This document shows positions 8,352 to 16,184 of a DNA stretch of 20,205 bases, piece after piece. Origin of the DNA: a virus; the IMG/VR virus record IMGVR_UViG_3300044630_000542, positions 1 through 20,205 of that record; one strand, 5' to 3'. The notes below the pieces were generated by a model. It was not told where the DNA came from. It saw only the letters and a program-made list of their open reading frames with translations, and made no database searches. A program made the translations under genes and the position numbers. Position 1 is the stretch's first letter; each line of letters begins with the position of its first letter.

Positions 8352-8855
8352 ATGAAACTAATAAACTTAATACCATTAAAAGAAGCAGATGGTCCTTGTT
8401 GGAAAGGATATGAGCAAATAGGAATGAAAACCAAAAATGGAAAAGAAGTTCCTAATTGCGTTCCAATGAAAGAAGATATTGATTCGGATGATGATGTAAA
8501 CTATGGATACGTTGAACCAGAAGAATATGATGTTGAAGATGAGGATATGGAAGACTTCATTGCTTTTATGCGAGGATATGATAAAAACTTAAACGAAGGT
8601 TGTCAATGTTTAAGAGAAGCTGAATATCAAGGTAGAGAAGTGAAATTGGGTAAACCAATGGCAGGCGATGTTAAGAAATTTAAAGTATATGTAAGAAACC
8701 CAGCTGGCAATGTTGTTAAAGTAAACTTTGGTCAAAAAGGAGTTAAAATTAAAAAGAACAATCCTGAAAGAAGAAAATCTTTTAGAGCAAGACACAATTG
8801 TGAATCCCCAGGCCCAAGACACAAAGCAAGATATTGGTCCTGTAGAAAATGGTAA
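8352..8855 (+). CDS. Small head-region protein with capsid-targeting-like leader and conserved Cys/Arg-rich C-terminal domain
   Basis: The 167-aa product begins MKLINLIPLKEAD, a leader like those of several neighbours, with a prohead-protease-like site LKE11 before A12. A following motif, GPCWKGYEQIGMK, resembles a short module I recall from other phage proteins. The middle is very acidic (about residues 39-75). Two further candidate sites, LNE82 before G and LRE89 before A, precede a basic C-terminal domain (from about 91) with FRARHNC and ARYWSCRKW ends (C150, C164), also a recurrent phage domain of unknown role. If cut, this basic domain would be released inside the head and could bind DNA. 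The ATG at 8352 is preferred because it follows the promoter-like motif and gives the leader. Confidence 0.8.
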   Translation: MKLINLIPLKEADGPCWKGYEQIGMKTKNGKEVPNCVPMKEDIDSDDDVNYGYVEPEEYDVEDEDMEDFIAFMRGYDKNLNEGCQCLREAEYQGREVKLGKPMAGDVKKFKVYVRNPAGNVVKVNFGQKGVKIKKNNPERRKSFRARHNCESPGPRHKARYWSCRKW

Positions 8856-8880
8856 ATTTGGAAAATTGAAAAAATTTACT

Positions 8881-8890
8881 TATCTTTATT
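8881..8890 (+). promoter_or_regulatory. Variant late-promoter-like motif before the portal gene
   Basis: TATCTTTATT matches the TATATTTATA consensus at 8 of 10 positions. Its spacing to the portal ATG (21 bases) equals that of the exact copy at 10671. It lies in the 56-base gap between the two genes. Confidence 0.4.
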
Positions 8891-8911
8891 AATTAGATAT
8901 AAAATATTAAA

Positions 8912-10654
8912 ATGGCAGATAAAACATTATTCGGTAGGTTACAAAAATTATTTTCAACTAATACCATAGTTAGAAAAACGGAAAAGGGAGTTAAAATAGT
9001 TGATACGGATGAGTATCAGAATATGACAACTAACCTTGTAGACCGTTATATGAAGCTCAAAGTGAGTAACTACGGTGTAGGTGGGGTAGAATCTGCAATG
9101 GCATATCAACAAGTTCGTATTGACCTTTTTAGAGATTACGATTCAATGGATATGGACCCGATTTTATCATCCGCATTAGATGTATATGCAGATGAATGTA
9201 CTGCTAAAAATGAGCAAGGTAATATTTTAAAAATTCATCACGATGATGATAATGTTAAACAAATATTAGAAAATCTTTTTTATGATATTCTTAATGTAGA
9301 ATTTAACCTTTGGCCTTGGACACGAAACTTGGTAAAATACGGTGATTTCTTTTTAGAATTAGAAATTGCGGATGAATTGGGAATTATAAACGTAATGCCA
9401 TTATCATCATACGAAATGAGTAGAGTAGAAGGATTTGACCCTGAAAACCCACAAAGAGTTAAATTCGTATATGCTCCATATCAAAATCCATATATGGCGG
9501 TAGGTCAGACCACTAAAAAAGAATTTGAAAATTATGAAATTGCTCACTTCCGTTTAAACGGTGATTCAAATTTCTTACCTTATGGAAAGTCTATGGTTGA
9601 AGGAGCTAGAAGAGTGTGGAAACAATTGATGTTGATGGAAGATGCAATGTTAATTCACAGAGTGATGAGAGCTCCTGAAAAGAGAATTTTTAAAGTGGAT
9701 GTTGGTAATATCCCACCAAACGAAGTGGATAACTACATGCAGAAAATTATCAATGCATCTAAAAAAGTTCCATTCGTTGATGAAAAAACAGGTGAGTACA
9801 ACTTAAAGTACAATATGATGAATCTTATTGAAGATTATTATATGCCAGTTCGAGGTAGTGATAATGGAACTTCAATTGATACGTTAAAAGGTTTAGAATA
9901 CAATATGATTGATGATATCAACTACTTAAAAGGTAAGTTGATGGCTGCACTTAAAATTCCAAAAGCCTATTTGGGGTATGAAGAAGATACTAATGGTAAA
10001 GCAACATTAGCATCAATGGATATTCGTTTTGCCAAAACAATTGAAAGAGTTCAAAGAGTATTGATTTCCGAATTAACTAAAATTGCAATTGTTCACTTAT
10101 ACTCACAGGGTATTAACGATGACCGTTTAACGGATTTTACATTAGAGTTAACCGTTCCATCTAGAATTTATGAGCAGGAGCAAGTTGAATTGTACAATTC
10201 TAAAGTACAATTAATTCAGCAAATGCAACAAACAAAAATGTTCTCTAAAGAATGGATGTATGAATCTGTTATGAAGATGGCAAAAGATGAGCAGGATGAA
10301 ATGACGTTGCAGGTATTAGAAGATACTAAACAAACATTCCGTTTAACTTCAATTGAAACACAAGGAACAGACCCTGCAAAAGAAACAGGAGTAGAAGGTG
10401 GTCCAACTAATGTTGAAGAAGAATTAAATAAATTGAAACTTGAATTAGATGGGCAGGTTGGTAGACCAAAAGACCCTGTTAGATATGGACATGATGACCA
10501 TCCCGAAGGTAGAGACCCGTTGGGAATAAAAACTCTTAAAGCAAAAGAAGGTTCGGTTGCGTATAAACCAAGAAAGAGTTCATATTTTGAAGTTTTTAAA
10601 GATATGGATGGTAATAAAAAAACTATTTTGACAGAAGATTTAACCAAACGGTAA
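8912..10654 (+). CDS. 20: Portal protein (T4 gp20-like)
   Basis: The portal forms the dodecameric ring at the unique head vertex. It initiates prohead assembly, serves as the DNA channel and docks the terminase. The 580-aa length is close to T4 gp20 (524). Recognisable stretches are the DYDSMDMDPILSSALDVYAD region near residues 75-95, the WPWTRNLVKYGDFFLELEI core near 131-150, and the long helical C-terminal half with KAYLGYEEDTNGKATLAS near 350-367. No signal peptide or membrane segment is present, as expected. The last 110 residues are polar and variable (TGVEGGPTNVEEE). The position between terminase and protease supports the call. Confidence 0.95.
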   Translation: MADKTLFGRLQKLFSTNTIVRKTEKGVKIVDTDEYQNMTTNLVDRYMKLKVSNYGVGGVESAMAYQQVRIDLFRDYDSMDMDPILSSALDVYADECTAKNEQGNILKIHHDDDNVKQILENLFYDILNVEFNLWPWTRNLVKYGDFFLELEIADELGIINVMPLSSYEMSRVEGFDPENPQRVKFVYAPYQNPYMAVGQTTKKEFENYEIAHFRLNGDSNFLPYGKSMVEGARRVWKQLMLMEDAMLIHRVMRAPEKRIFKVDVGNIPPNEVDNYMQKIINASKKVPFVDEKTGEYNLKYNMMNLIEDYYMPVRGSDNGTSIDTLKGLEYNMIDDINYLKGKLMAALKIPKAYLGYEEDTNGKATLASMDIRFAKTIERVQRVLISELTKIAIVHLYSQGINDDRLTDFTLELTVPSRIYEQEQVELYNSKVQLIQQMQQTKMFSKEWMYESVMKMAKDEQDEMTLQVLEDTKQTFRLTSIETQGTDPAKETGVEGGPTNVEEELNKLKLELDGQVGRPKDPVRYGHDDHPEGRDPLGIKTLKAKEGSVAYKPRKSSYFEVFKDMDGNKKTILTEDLTKR

Positions 10655-10670
10655 TAAAGAAATATAAAAA

Positions 10671-10680
10671 TATATTTATA
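10671..10680 (+). promoter_or_regulatory. Putative phage late promoter, exact TATATTTATA copy
   Basis: This exact copy starts 16 bases after the portal stop codon and ends 21 bases before the ATG at 10702. It probably drives the run of genes 10702-13550, which has no further exact copy until 13557. Confidence 0.65.
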
Positions 10681-10701
10681 TCTGATAAATTATAAAAATT
10701 G

Positions 10702-11574
10702 ATGAAAAAAATTAAACATTCTAAATTTAAGAATACTGGATTTATATTTGAATTATTAGTAAGACAAATTACATCAGAAATAATGTCTTCTAGTAAATCA
10801 GTAGCGGAAACTATATTGAAAGAACATTTTAATGCTAAAAAAGAACTATCCAAAGAATTAAAATTATATCAATTTTTAATAAATGAAAAATATAATTCAG
10901 AAGTTAAAGCTGAAAAATTTATAGATACGATTTTAGATGCACGCAAACAATTAGATGAAAAGAAGCTTATAAAAGAAAAGTATAATTTAATTAAACAAAT
11001 TAAAGAAACTTATGGTTTAGATGAGTTTATCAAATCTCCAATTTCTAATTACAAAACATTAGCATCTATTTATAAAATATTTGAAGTAGTATCAACTAAT
11101 GAACAATTTGACCCAACTGACATTGTAAGTTCTAGATTTACTATTGCTGAAAATATTATAAATTCATCTATTCAAAATAAAGAAGCTAGAATCAAAGATG
11201 CAGTTTTAGAAGAATATAAAAAACAGGATGAAGATTTGAGAGCAATATCTTATAAGATGCTAGTAGAATCATTTAATAACAAATATAAAAATCTTACAGA
11301 AGAACAAAAACTTTTATTAAGAGAATACATAAATAATATTAATAACACTGGTAAATTGAATGAATATATTTCAACCGAAATTATTAAATTAATCAACGGG
11401 TTAAAAGAAGTTGGTTCTAAAATACCAGATAAAGTAACAAAAATCAAATTAGCGGAAACCATATCTAATATTAGAAAAATTAAATCGGTTAAAAAAATTA
11501 AGGAACAACATCTATCCGCAATGATGATGAGTTATGAATTATTAAAAGAATTAAAAACTAGTTTAAATAAATAA
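10702..11574 (+). CDS. Conserved-looking helical protein following the portal, function unknown
   Basis: The ATG at 10702 gives 290 aa beginning MKKIKHSKFKNTGFIFELLV; a TTG three bases earlier is less likely. The protein is lysine/glutamate-rich and almost wholly helical by composition, without membrane segments or enzyme motifs. The N-terminal KNTGFIFELLVRQIT segment resembles unnamed proteins found beside portal genes in T4-like phages of marine and freshwater bacteria (from memory). An assembly-chaperone or inner-core role would fit the position but is inference. The next gene starts 3 bases after this stop, indicating an operon. Confidence 0.8.
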   Translation: MKKIKHSKFKNTGFIFELLVRQITSEIMSSSKSVAETILKEHFNAKKELSKELKLYQFLINEKYNSEVKAEKFIDTILDARKQLDEKKLIKEKYNLIKQIKETYGLDEFIKSPISNYKTLASIYKIFEVVSTNEQFDPTDIVSSRFTIAENIINSSIQNKEARIKDAVLEEYKKQDEDLRAISYKMLVESFNNKYKNLTEEQKLLLREYINNINNTGKLNEYISTEIIKLINGLKEVGSKIPDKVTKIKLAETISNIRKIKSVKKIKEQHLSAMMMSYELLKELKTSLNK

Positions 11575-11577
11575 AAA

Positions 11578-11802
11578 ATGTCAAATTATAGAACATATAA
11601 CGCAAAATTAGTAACATCTGGTTCTGCTACATTAATAGATAGAGTTTGGGGTGTATTACCTGTAAGTGGTGTGACTGGAACGATTACGTTAGAAGGTGGT
11701 GCAACTATTTCATTATCACATTTGACAGCAGGAGAAGCATTTCCTTGCTATCTGCGTAGTGTAACAGTAACAAATGGGGGTTCAGTTTATGTATTAGCTT
11801 AA
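11578..11802 (+). CDS. Small beta-rich protein, possible virion component
   Basis: This 74-aa protein is rich in Gly, Ser, Thr and Val with alternating strand-like patterns (VTGTITLEGGATISLSHL, VTVTNGGSVYVLA) and almost no charge in its C-terminal half. It has no signal sequence. Its composition is unlike its lysine-rich neighbours and recalls small decoration or spike-type structural proteins, but no family is recognised. It sits in an operon with 3- and 11-base gaps on either side and an A-rich start context. Confidence 0.7.
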   Translation: MSNYRTYNAKLVTSGSATLIDRVWGVLPVSGVTGTITLEGGATISLSHLTAGEAFPCYLRSVTVTNGGSVYVLA

Positions 11803-11813
11803 ACTAATTTAAA

Positions 11814-13550
11814 ATGTCAATTACAAATAATACTATAGTATCTAATAAAATCAAAGAAATGGTGTTGGCTGAATTACGTTCAGTTAAAGCTATTCAAACT
11901 GATTATGCAAAAGTAATTGATGCTATGGAAACACATTTGGAAGCATATAAAAAATCCAAAGGTACTCCCGCTGAAAAAGAACATATACAAAAATTAAAAA
12001 CACTAACTGCTCAAAAGAAAAAATTAGCAGATGAATTAAATGCTAAAGTTAGTGATATGTATAAAGATGCCGAATTAAAAGTAGATGAAATGAATACTAC
12101 TGGCAATGTAGGTGGATATGGTACTCCATTTGCATTTAGCGGTAAAGATAGTGAAGAAAAGAAGGGAAAGAGACAAGCCGATTTGACTGGATATAGTGTA
12201 GTAAACGAAGAAACTCCATCGGAAATCATAAAAGATTTAGATAAAGTAAAAAATGATTTAATTAAAAAGGTAGATGTTCTAATTGCAAAAAAGAAAAAAC
12301 TTTATTCTAATATTGATATAGAATCACCAATGAGTGCAGATGAGAAGCAATTGGATAAAGATATACAATCTATATTTTCACAAATTCAACAAATAATTCT
12401 TAAAAAAAGAACCTTAAAAGAATCTATAAACGAAGGTAAATACTATGTAAGCTACAACAGAGGTAGAGGACAGGGTAAAGATTTGGAAAAAGAATTTGAC
12501 CCAAAAACCTTTAAAACAACTGGTAAGCCAAAAGTATTTAATTCATATAGTGATGCCAAAAAATACGCTGAAAAAATGGAAAAGATGTTCCGTAATTCAA
12601 TCGGTGGTTCAACGGCATATTGGGTATCGGATGAGAAAATGAATAGAGTAGAAGAATCAGTAAACGAATCTGATTTGAAAGGATACCTCGTTGCAGATGT
12701 AGTAGATGATATTATTAAATCAATAGGTTCAAAATTTGTAAGTGGGCAAATTAAAGATGGTGGTAATAAGAATAAAGTTTATCTTAAACTAACAGATAAA
12801 AAATTTGGTAGTGGGGTAGTTAAAATCCTAAAATCAAGATTTGGCATTGATTCTAAATATGATACAACATTCGGAAACATGCCATCAGTATCGTTTTGGG
12901 GCGATAAGGTAGTTAGTGAATCAGTAAACGAAGAAAAAGTTTATATTGATTTTTTAAATAAGAAAAAAGGATTCAAACAGGATAGGATTAAATTTAATTC
13001 TTATGAAGATGCCGTAAAATGGGCAAAAAAGAATTTTGAAAAGTTTAATCCAGATATGATTAAATACGAATCGGTAAACGAAGCAACAAAAGTTCATTTT
13101 AAAAAAGAACTTAAAAATGGTAATATCTTCCAAGTAGTTGATAGAGATACTACTGGTATGAGAGGAACGCAAGATAAGTTCAAGATGCAAATTGTTGATA
13201 AGAGAGGTAAAGTTGTTAAGGATTTGGGTTCACACCCATCAGTAAACGGTGCTGAAAAATTTGGAAATAAATTTGAATATATGAACGAAGCAATTCAAAA
13301 CGCACCCGCAAAAAATGGAAAAGAATTAGCAGATTTCATATTAAGACATTATGATTTTTATACCGATTATATTGATGATGGTGGACAGAGACGAAGAGCA
13401 ATAAAAAGTAATGAAGGTACTATTGAATGGTTCGATTCACATCCTATTGATTTGAAAAAGGAAGCACTTAAAATATTACAATCAAAGGTAGGTTCTTCTG
13501 GTAAATCACAAATACAAAGAGTTTTCGGTAAATCTACAATGGATAAATAA
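11814..13550 (+). CDS. Modular head-region polyprotein with repeated xNE cleavage-like sites
   Basis: The 578-aa product has a charged coiled-coil-like N-terminal part (1-200) followed by a string of small alpha/beta modules. The modules are divided by near-identical linkers: LKE203-SINE207 before G, SVNE285 before S, SVNE373 before E, SVNE423 before A and MNE492 before A; VNE132 lies in the N-terminal part. These fit the prohead-protease rule of T4 gp21, except that the P1' Glu sites are weaker. Modules 208-285 and 374-423 share FNSY-x-DA-x-K (242-245 and 394-397), so they look like duplicated domains. The 424-492 module has a similar end (SVNGAEKFGNKF). The gene lies about 1.1 kb upstream of the protease. 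I infer a polyprotein trimmed in the prohead to separate internal proteins; the function of the modules is unknown. Confidence 0.85.
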   Translation: MSITNNTIVSNKIKEMVLAELRSVKAIQTDYAKVIDAMETHLEAYKKSKGTPAEKEHIQKLKTLTAQKKKLADELNAKVSDMYKDAELKVDEMNTTGNVGGYGTPFAFSGKDSEEKKGKRQADLTGYSVVNEETPSEIIKDLDKVKNDLIKKVDVLIAKKKKLYSNIDIESPMSADEKQLDKDIQSIFSQIQQIILKKRTLKESINEGKYYVSYNRGRGQGKDLEKEFDPKTFKTTGKPKVFNSYSDAKKYAEKMEKMFRNSIGGSTAYWVSDEKMNRVEESVNESDLKGYLVADVVDDIIKSIGSKFVSGQIKDGGNKNKVYLKLTDKKFGSGVVKILKSRFGIDSKYDTTFGNMPSVSFWGDKVVSESVNEEKVYIDFLNKKKGFKQDRIKFNSYEDAVKWAKKNFEKFNPDMIKYESVNEATKVHFKKELKNGNIFQVVDRDTTGMRGTQDKFKMQIVDKRGKVVKDLGSHPSVNGAEKFGNKFEYMNEAIQNAPAKNGKELADFILRHYDFYTDYIDDGGQRRRAIKSNEGTIEWFDSHPIDLKKEALKILQSKVGSSGKSQIQRVFGKSTMDK

Positions 13551-13556
13551 AATATA

Positions 13557-13566
13557 TATATTTATA
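13557..13566 (+). promoter_or_regulatory. Putative phage late promoter, exact TATATTTATA copy
   Basis: This exact copy follows the 578-aa gene by 6 bases and lies 32 bases before the ATG at 13599. It probably heads the protease operon (13599 to 16373), in which genes overlap or are separated by a few to about 42 bases. Confidence 0.6.
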
Positions 13567-13598
13567 CAGTAAAGAAGGCGTAATACAAAATAAAAGTA

Positions 13599-14201
13599 AT
13601 GAAACTACATCAACTAAAAGAGTTTGTTAAGCAAACAATTAGAGAGGAGCAAGATTATCAACAATTGTTTAAGCACATGTTAGATAAAACTGGTAAATCA
13701 ATTGCAGATATGTCTGACGATGATAAGAAAAAATTCTTCAATGCGGTAGATACTGCTTATAAAGCAAAATCAGAAGGTAGATTAAGAGGATATAATGAAG
13801 CAGAACTAACCGCAGGACAAAAGAAAATTGATGTAGATAAGGATGGCGAAATTGAAGGTTCAGATTTAGCAGCATTAAGAGCTGGTAAAACAAACGAAGC
13901 GGGAGATGAAAGATTTGACTGGCCACCAGTTCTTGATAAATTCAAAGGAAAAGAAATAGACAAGTTGGAAGCCGATTATAAAGCATCACTTGCTAAAAGT
14001 AGTGCAATATTGGATAAACAACGCCAATTGATAAGAACTACACTTGGTAATAAATTTGAATTTCCGTGGGAAAATTATGATAAATGGCCAGCCAAACTTA
14101 AAGCAGAAGTAGAAAGATTAACTCAAGAATTAGAAAAGAGCCGTGCGAAACAACCTGAAATGTTTAAAAAACTTATGCAGGCAAGAGGTACTTGGAGATG
14201 A
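13599..14201 (+). CDS. Small head-region protein with leader peptide and EF-hand-type calcium loop
   Basis: The 200-aa product starts MKLHQLKEFVKQTIREEQ, a leader similar to those of nearby small proteins. Residues 78-89 (DVDKDGEIEGSD) match a canonical EF-hand loop with Asp at positions 1, 3, 5 and 12, Gly at 6 and Ile at 8. The last position is Asp rather than the more common Glu. Candidate prohead-protease sites are YNE67 before A and TNE100 before A, so the loop would sit on a fragment of about 33 residues if both are used. The C-terminal half is helical and charged. Its position between portal and protease corresponds to that of the T4 core proteins gp67/gp68, without visible similarity. 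Calcium binding is inferred from the loop alone. Confidence 0.8.
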   Translation: MKLHQLKEFVKQTIREEQDYQQLFKHMLDKTGKSIADMSDDDKKKFFNAVDTAYKAKSEGRLRGYNEAELTAGQKKIDVDKDGEIEGSDLAALRAGKTNEAGDERFDWPPVLDKFKGKEIDKLEADYKASLAKSSAILDKQRQLIRTTLGNKFEFPWENYDKWPAKLKAEVERLTQELEKSRAKQPEMFKKLMQARGTWR

Positions 14202-14647
14202 TAAAGTTAAAATCCATATTAATTGAAGTAATGAAAAAAAAAAGTGTAAATGAAAATTTAGCTTTAGGAATACTTGCAACATTAAGTGGTATCCTTATTG
14301 GTAAAATTGCACTTTATTACATAGGACAATTAGTAGAAAAAGGAATTAAATACTTTAATGGTTCTAAAGAAACTGAAAAAGAAATATCAGGAATATTAGA
14401 TAAATTAGAATCAAACAAAAAATTTATAAGTGATGTTACTGAATATATTGAAAAGAATAACGGAGTAAATGATGCAGCTGCAGATAAAATGGTTAAATCT
14501 AGTTATGTTCAATCTCTTATTAAAAAAGTGGATAACGATAATGTTGATAAAGCAGATTTAGAAAGTGGTTTAAAAAATATATTTTTGAAAGCCTGGTCTA
14601 ACGATAAAGACACGGCAATTGAAAAAGTTAAAAAAGATATAAAATAA
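14198..14647 (+). CDS. Small membrane-segment protein of the head operon, function unknown
   Basis: The ATG at 14198 overlaps the preceding TGA (ATGA), a typical coupling signal; a TTG at 14192 in the same frame is less likely. The 149-aa product begins MIKLKSILIEVMKKKSVNEN, a leader like those of its neighbours with a possible site at VNE19. A hydrophobic segment spans about residues 22-43 (ALGILATLSGILIGKIALYY), long enough for one transmembrane helix. The rest is charged and helical. A protein carrying both a head-type leader and a membrane helix could be an ejected membrane-active protein or an assembly anchor; this is inference. Confidence 0.75.
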   Translation: MIKLKSILIEVMKKKSVNENLALGILATLSGILIGKIALYYIGQLVEKGIKYFNGSKETEKEISGILDKLESNKKFISDVTEYIEKNNGVNDAAADKMVKSSYVQSLIKKVDNDNVDKADLESGLKNIFLKAWSNDKDTAIEKVKKDIK

Positions 14648-14648
14648 G

Positions 14649-15239
14649 ATGAATAAAGGATTATTAATAGAAACCCATTTATTTGAAGCAAAACTTCAAC
14701 AAGAAGAAAATGGAACCTATTTGGTAAAGGGTATTCTGCAAAGAGCAGGTGCTGCTAACCAAAATGGCAGAAGATATCCTAAAGAAATATTAGAAAGAGA
14801 ATGTCAAAAATACAAACAACTTATCAAAGAACGCAGAGCGTTGGGTGAGTTGGACCATCCTGATTCTCCTGTTATCAACTTAAAAAATGTATCACATAAC
14901 ATTAGAGAAATTTATTGGGAAGGTGATGATGTATACGGTGTAGTAGAAATACTTTCAACCCCATCGGGAAACATTTTAAGAGAATTACTAAAGAACAATA
15001 TCCGTTTAGGTATCTCATCCAGAGGATTGGGTTCAGTAAAAGAGTTAAGAGATGGTACTGTAATGGTTCAGGAAGACTTTGAATTAGTTGGGTGGGATTT
15101 TGTATCAAATCCATCTACACATGGAGCATTTATGGCACCAATTAATGAATCAAAGCAATGGGCTAAAGTTGCAGAAGAATGTGGTAAGTGGTGCAAACCA
15201 CAAGATTTGATGAGAGAAATTATAATAGAATTAAACTAA
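14649..15239 (+). CDS. 21: Prohead maturation protease (T4 gp21-like)
   Basis: This serine protease acts inside the prohead, cutting scaffold, capsid and internal proteins after (hydrophobic)-x-Glu. The 196-aa protein shows the features of the Caudovirales prohead protease (T4 gp21/S80-like): a candidate catalytic His70 in GELDHPDS, a candidate nucleophile S123 or S124 in LGISSRGLGS, and a downstream VGWDFVSNPS motif. An N-terminal LFE13 before A and a C-terminal INE167 before S look like self-processing sites, as T4 gp21 also removes parts of itself. It starts one base after the upstream stop. Many nearby proteins carry matching sites, which defines its probable substrate set. Residue assignments come from motif reading only. 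Confidence 0.93.
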   Translation: MNKGLLIETHLFEAKLQQEENGTYLVKGILQRAGAANQNGRRYPKEILERECQKYKQLIKERRALGELDHPDSPVINLKNVSHNIREIYWEGDDVYGVVEILSTPSGNILRELLKNNIRLGISSRGLGSVKELRDGTVMVQEDFELVGWDFVSNPSTHGAFMAPINESKQWAKVAEECGKWCKPQDLMREIIIELN

Positions 15240-15244
15240 CAAAT

Positions 15245-15505
15245 ATGAAACTAGTAAATTTAGTACCTGGAAAAGCAATTAACGATAAAGTAGTTAAAGA
15301 AGCATTGGATGATTTAGATACCAATTTACCAGTATCTATAGAAAGATATTTGGATAAAATGGTAGCTCAAATTAAAGGAATGAGCCTTTCTCGTAAAAAA
15401 GAAATTCTTGTATTAGCAAAGGTAATCGATGCCATGGGTATTGACAAGCAAGAAATGATGAGATACGTTTCAAAAATTAAGAAAAACGATATATTAAAAA
15501 AATAA
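15245..15505 (+). CDS. Small head-region protein with capsid-targeting-like leader
   Basis: Starting at the ATG at 15245 the product is 86 aa, beginning MKLVNLVPGKAINDK. This closely parallels the MKLINLIPLKEAD leader of the gene at 8352. An ATG at 15188 in the same frame lies inside the protease gene and would add 19 residues and hide the leader, so it is rejected. VKE19 before A is a good prohead-protease site; cleavage would leave a 67-residue helical, charged protein. It starts 5 bases after the protease stop. An internal head protein is the simplest reading; no enzymatic motif is present. Confidence 0.75.
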   Translation: MKLVNLVPGKAINDKVVKEALDDLDTNLPVSIERYLDKMVAQIKGMSLSRKKEILVLAKVIDAMGIDKQEMMRYVSKIKKNDILKK

Positions 15506-15506
15506 T

Positions 15507-16142
15507 ATGATACGTTTAAAAAACTTACTCAAAGAATCGGAAGAGTTACAACAACTCCCAACCGAAATGAAAAAACATTTTTTGGAAATCATTTCTACCT
15601 ATGGACAACATAGAGAAGCAATGAGTAGAAAATCCGATATTAGACAAGTTGCCGAAACATTGGGAGCTATAGCAGATGCTGCCCAAGAATATACATTAAG
15701 AGAGGGTGGTGATTGGTTTGATAGAGTTACTATTAAAAGAAATATGGGTGAGTTAAAAAAATTACAATCCTCATTCGAAAAAGAATCATTAGAAGCAAAG
15801 GCACAGGAACAACGATTGGAATCTCTATATGAAGATATGGGACATGTGTTGGGTAGATATTTTGAAATAGCTAATGTTTCAGAAAAAGTTATGAAAGAAA
15901 GATTGGGTAGAACTTCTATTCAAGAATCTAAAAAATACGATATTGGTTCCGGGTGGATGGGAAACGGTTTAACTATTTGGAATAGAGCCGAAGAACAATA
16001 TGGTGATTATAAAATAATTGCTCATATTAGTAAGGATGGTACATTAAGTATAAGAGATAAAAAATTACCAAACGATATCAAGCAAATGTTTCAAATGTGG
16101 GCAGATACTATGAAAAAAGGTGATAGACCTGGAACATATTAA
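15507..16142 (+). CDS. Head-region protein with leader and cleavage-like sites, function unknown
   Basis: The 211-aa product begins MIRLKNLLKESEELQQL, again the short leader with a prohead-protease-like site (LKE10 before S). A second site, LRE66 before G, follows. Residues 75-130 are helical and coiled-coil-like, while the final 60 residues (GSGWMGNGLTIWN onward) look like a small alpha/beta domain of about the size of the modules in the 578-aa protein. It starts one base after the upstream stop, within the protease operon. No family is recognised; a packaged internal protein is inferred from leader, sites and context. Confidence 0.75.
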   Translation: MIRLKNLLKESEELQQLPTEMKKHFLEIISTYGQHREAMSRKSDIRQVAETLGAIADAAQEYTLREGGDWFDRVTIKRNMGELKKLQSSFEKESLEAKAQEQRLESLYEDMGHVLGRYFEIANVSEKVMKERLGRTSIQESKKYDIGSGWMGNGLTIWNRAEEQYGDYKIIAHISKDGTLSIRDKKLPNDIKQMFQMWADTMKKGDRPGTY

Positions 16143-16184
16143 TTAAAATACAAAATACAAATTAATAAATCATCAATAATAAGT

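Noticed and set aside
11814-13550. AACGAA at the NE sites as a special DNA-level signal
   Set aside because: Asn-Glu pairs throughout the window, including those in places unrelated to cleavage, mostly use AACGAA, so it reflects general codon preference rather than a separate element.
15188-15244. Earlier in-frame ATG for the 86-aa gene
   Set aside because: It overlaps the protease gene by 52 bases, and the ATG at 15245 gives a leader matching that of the gene at 8352.
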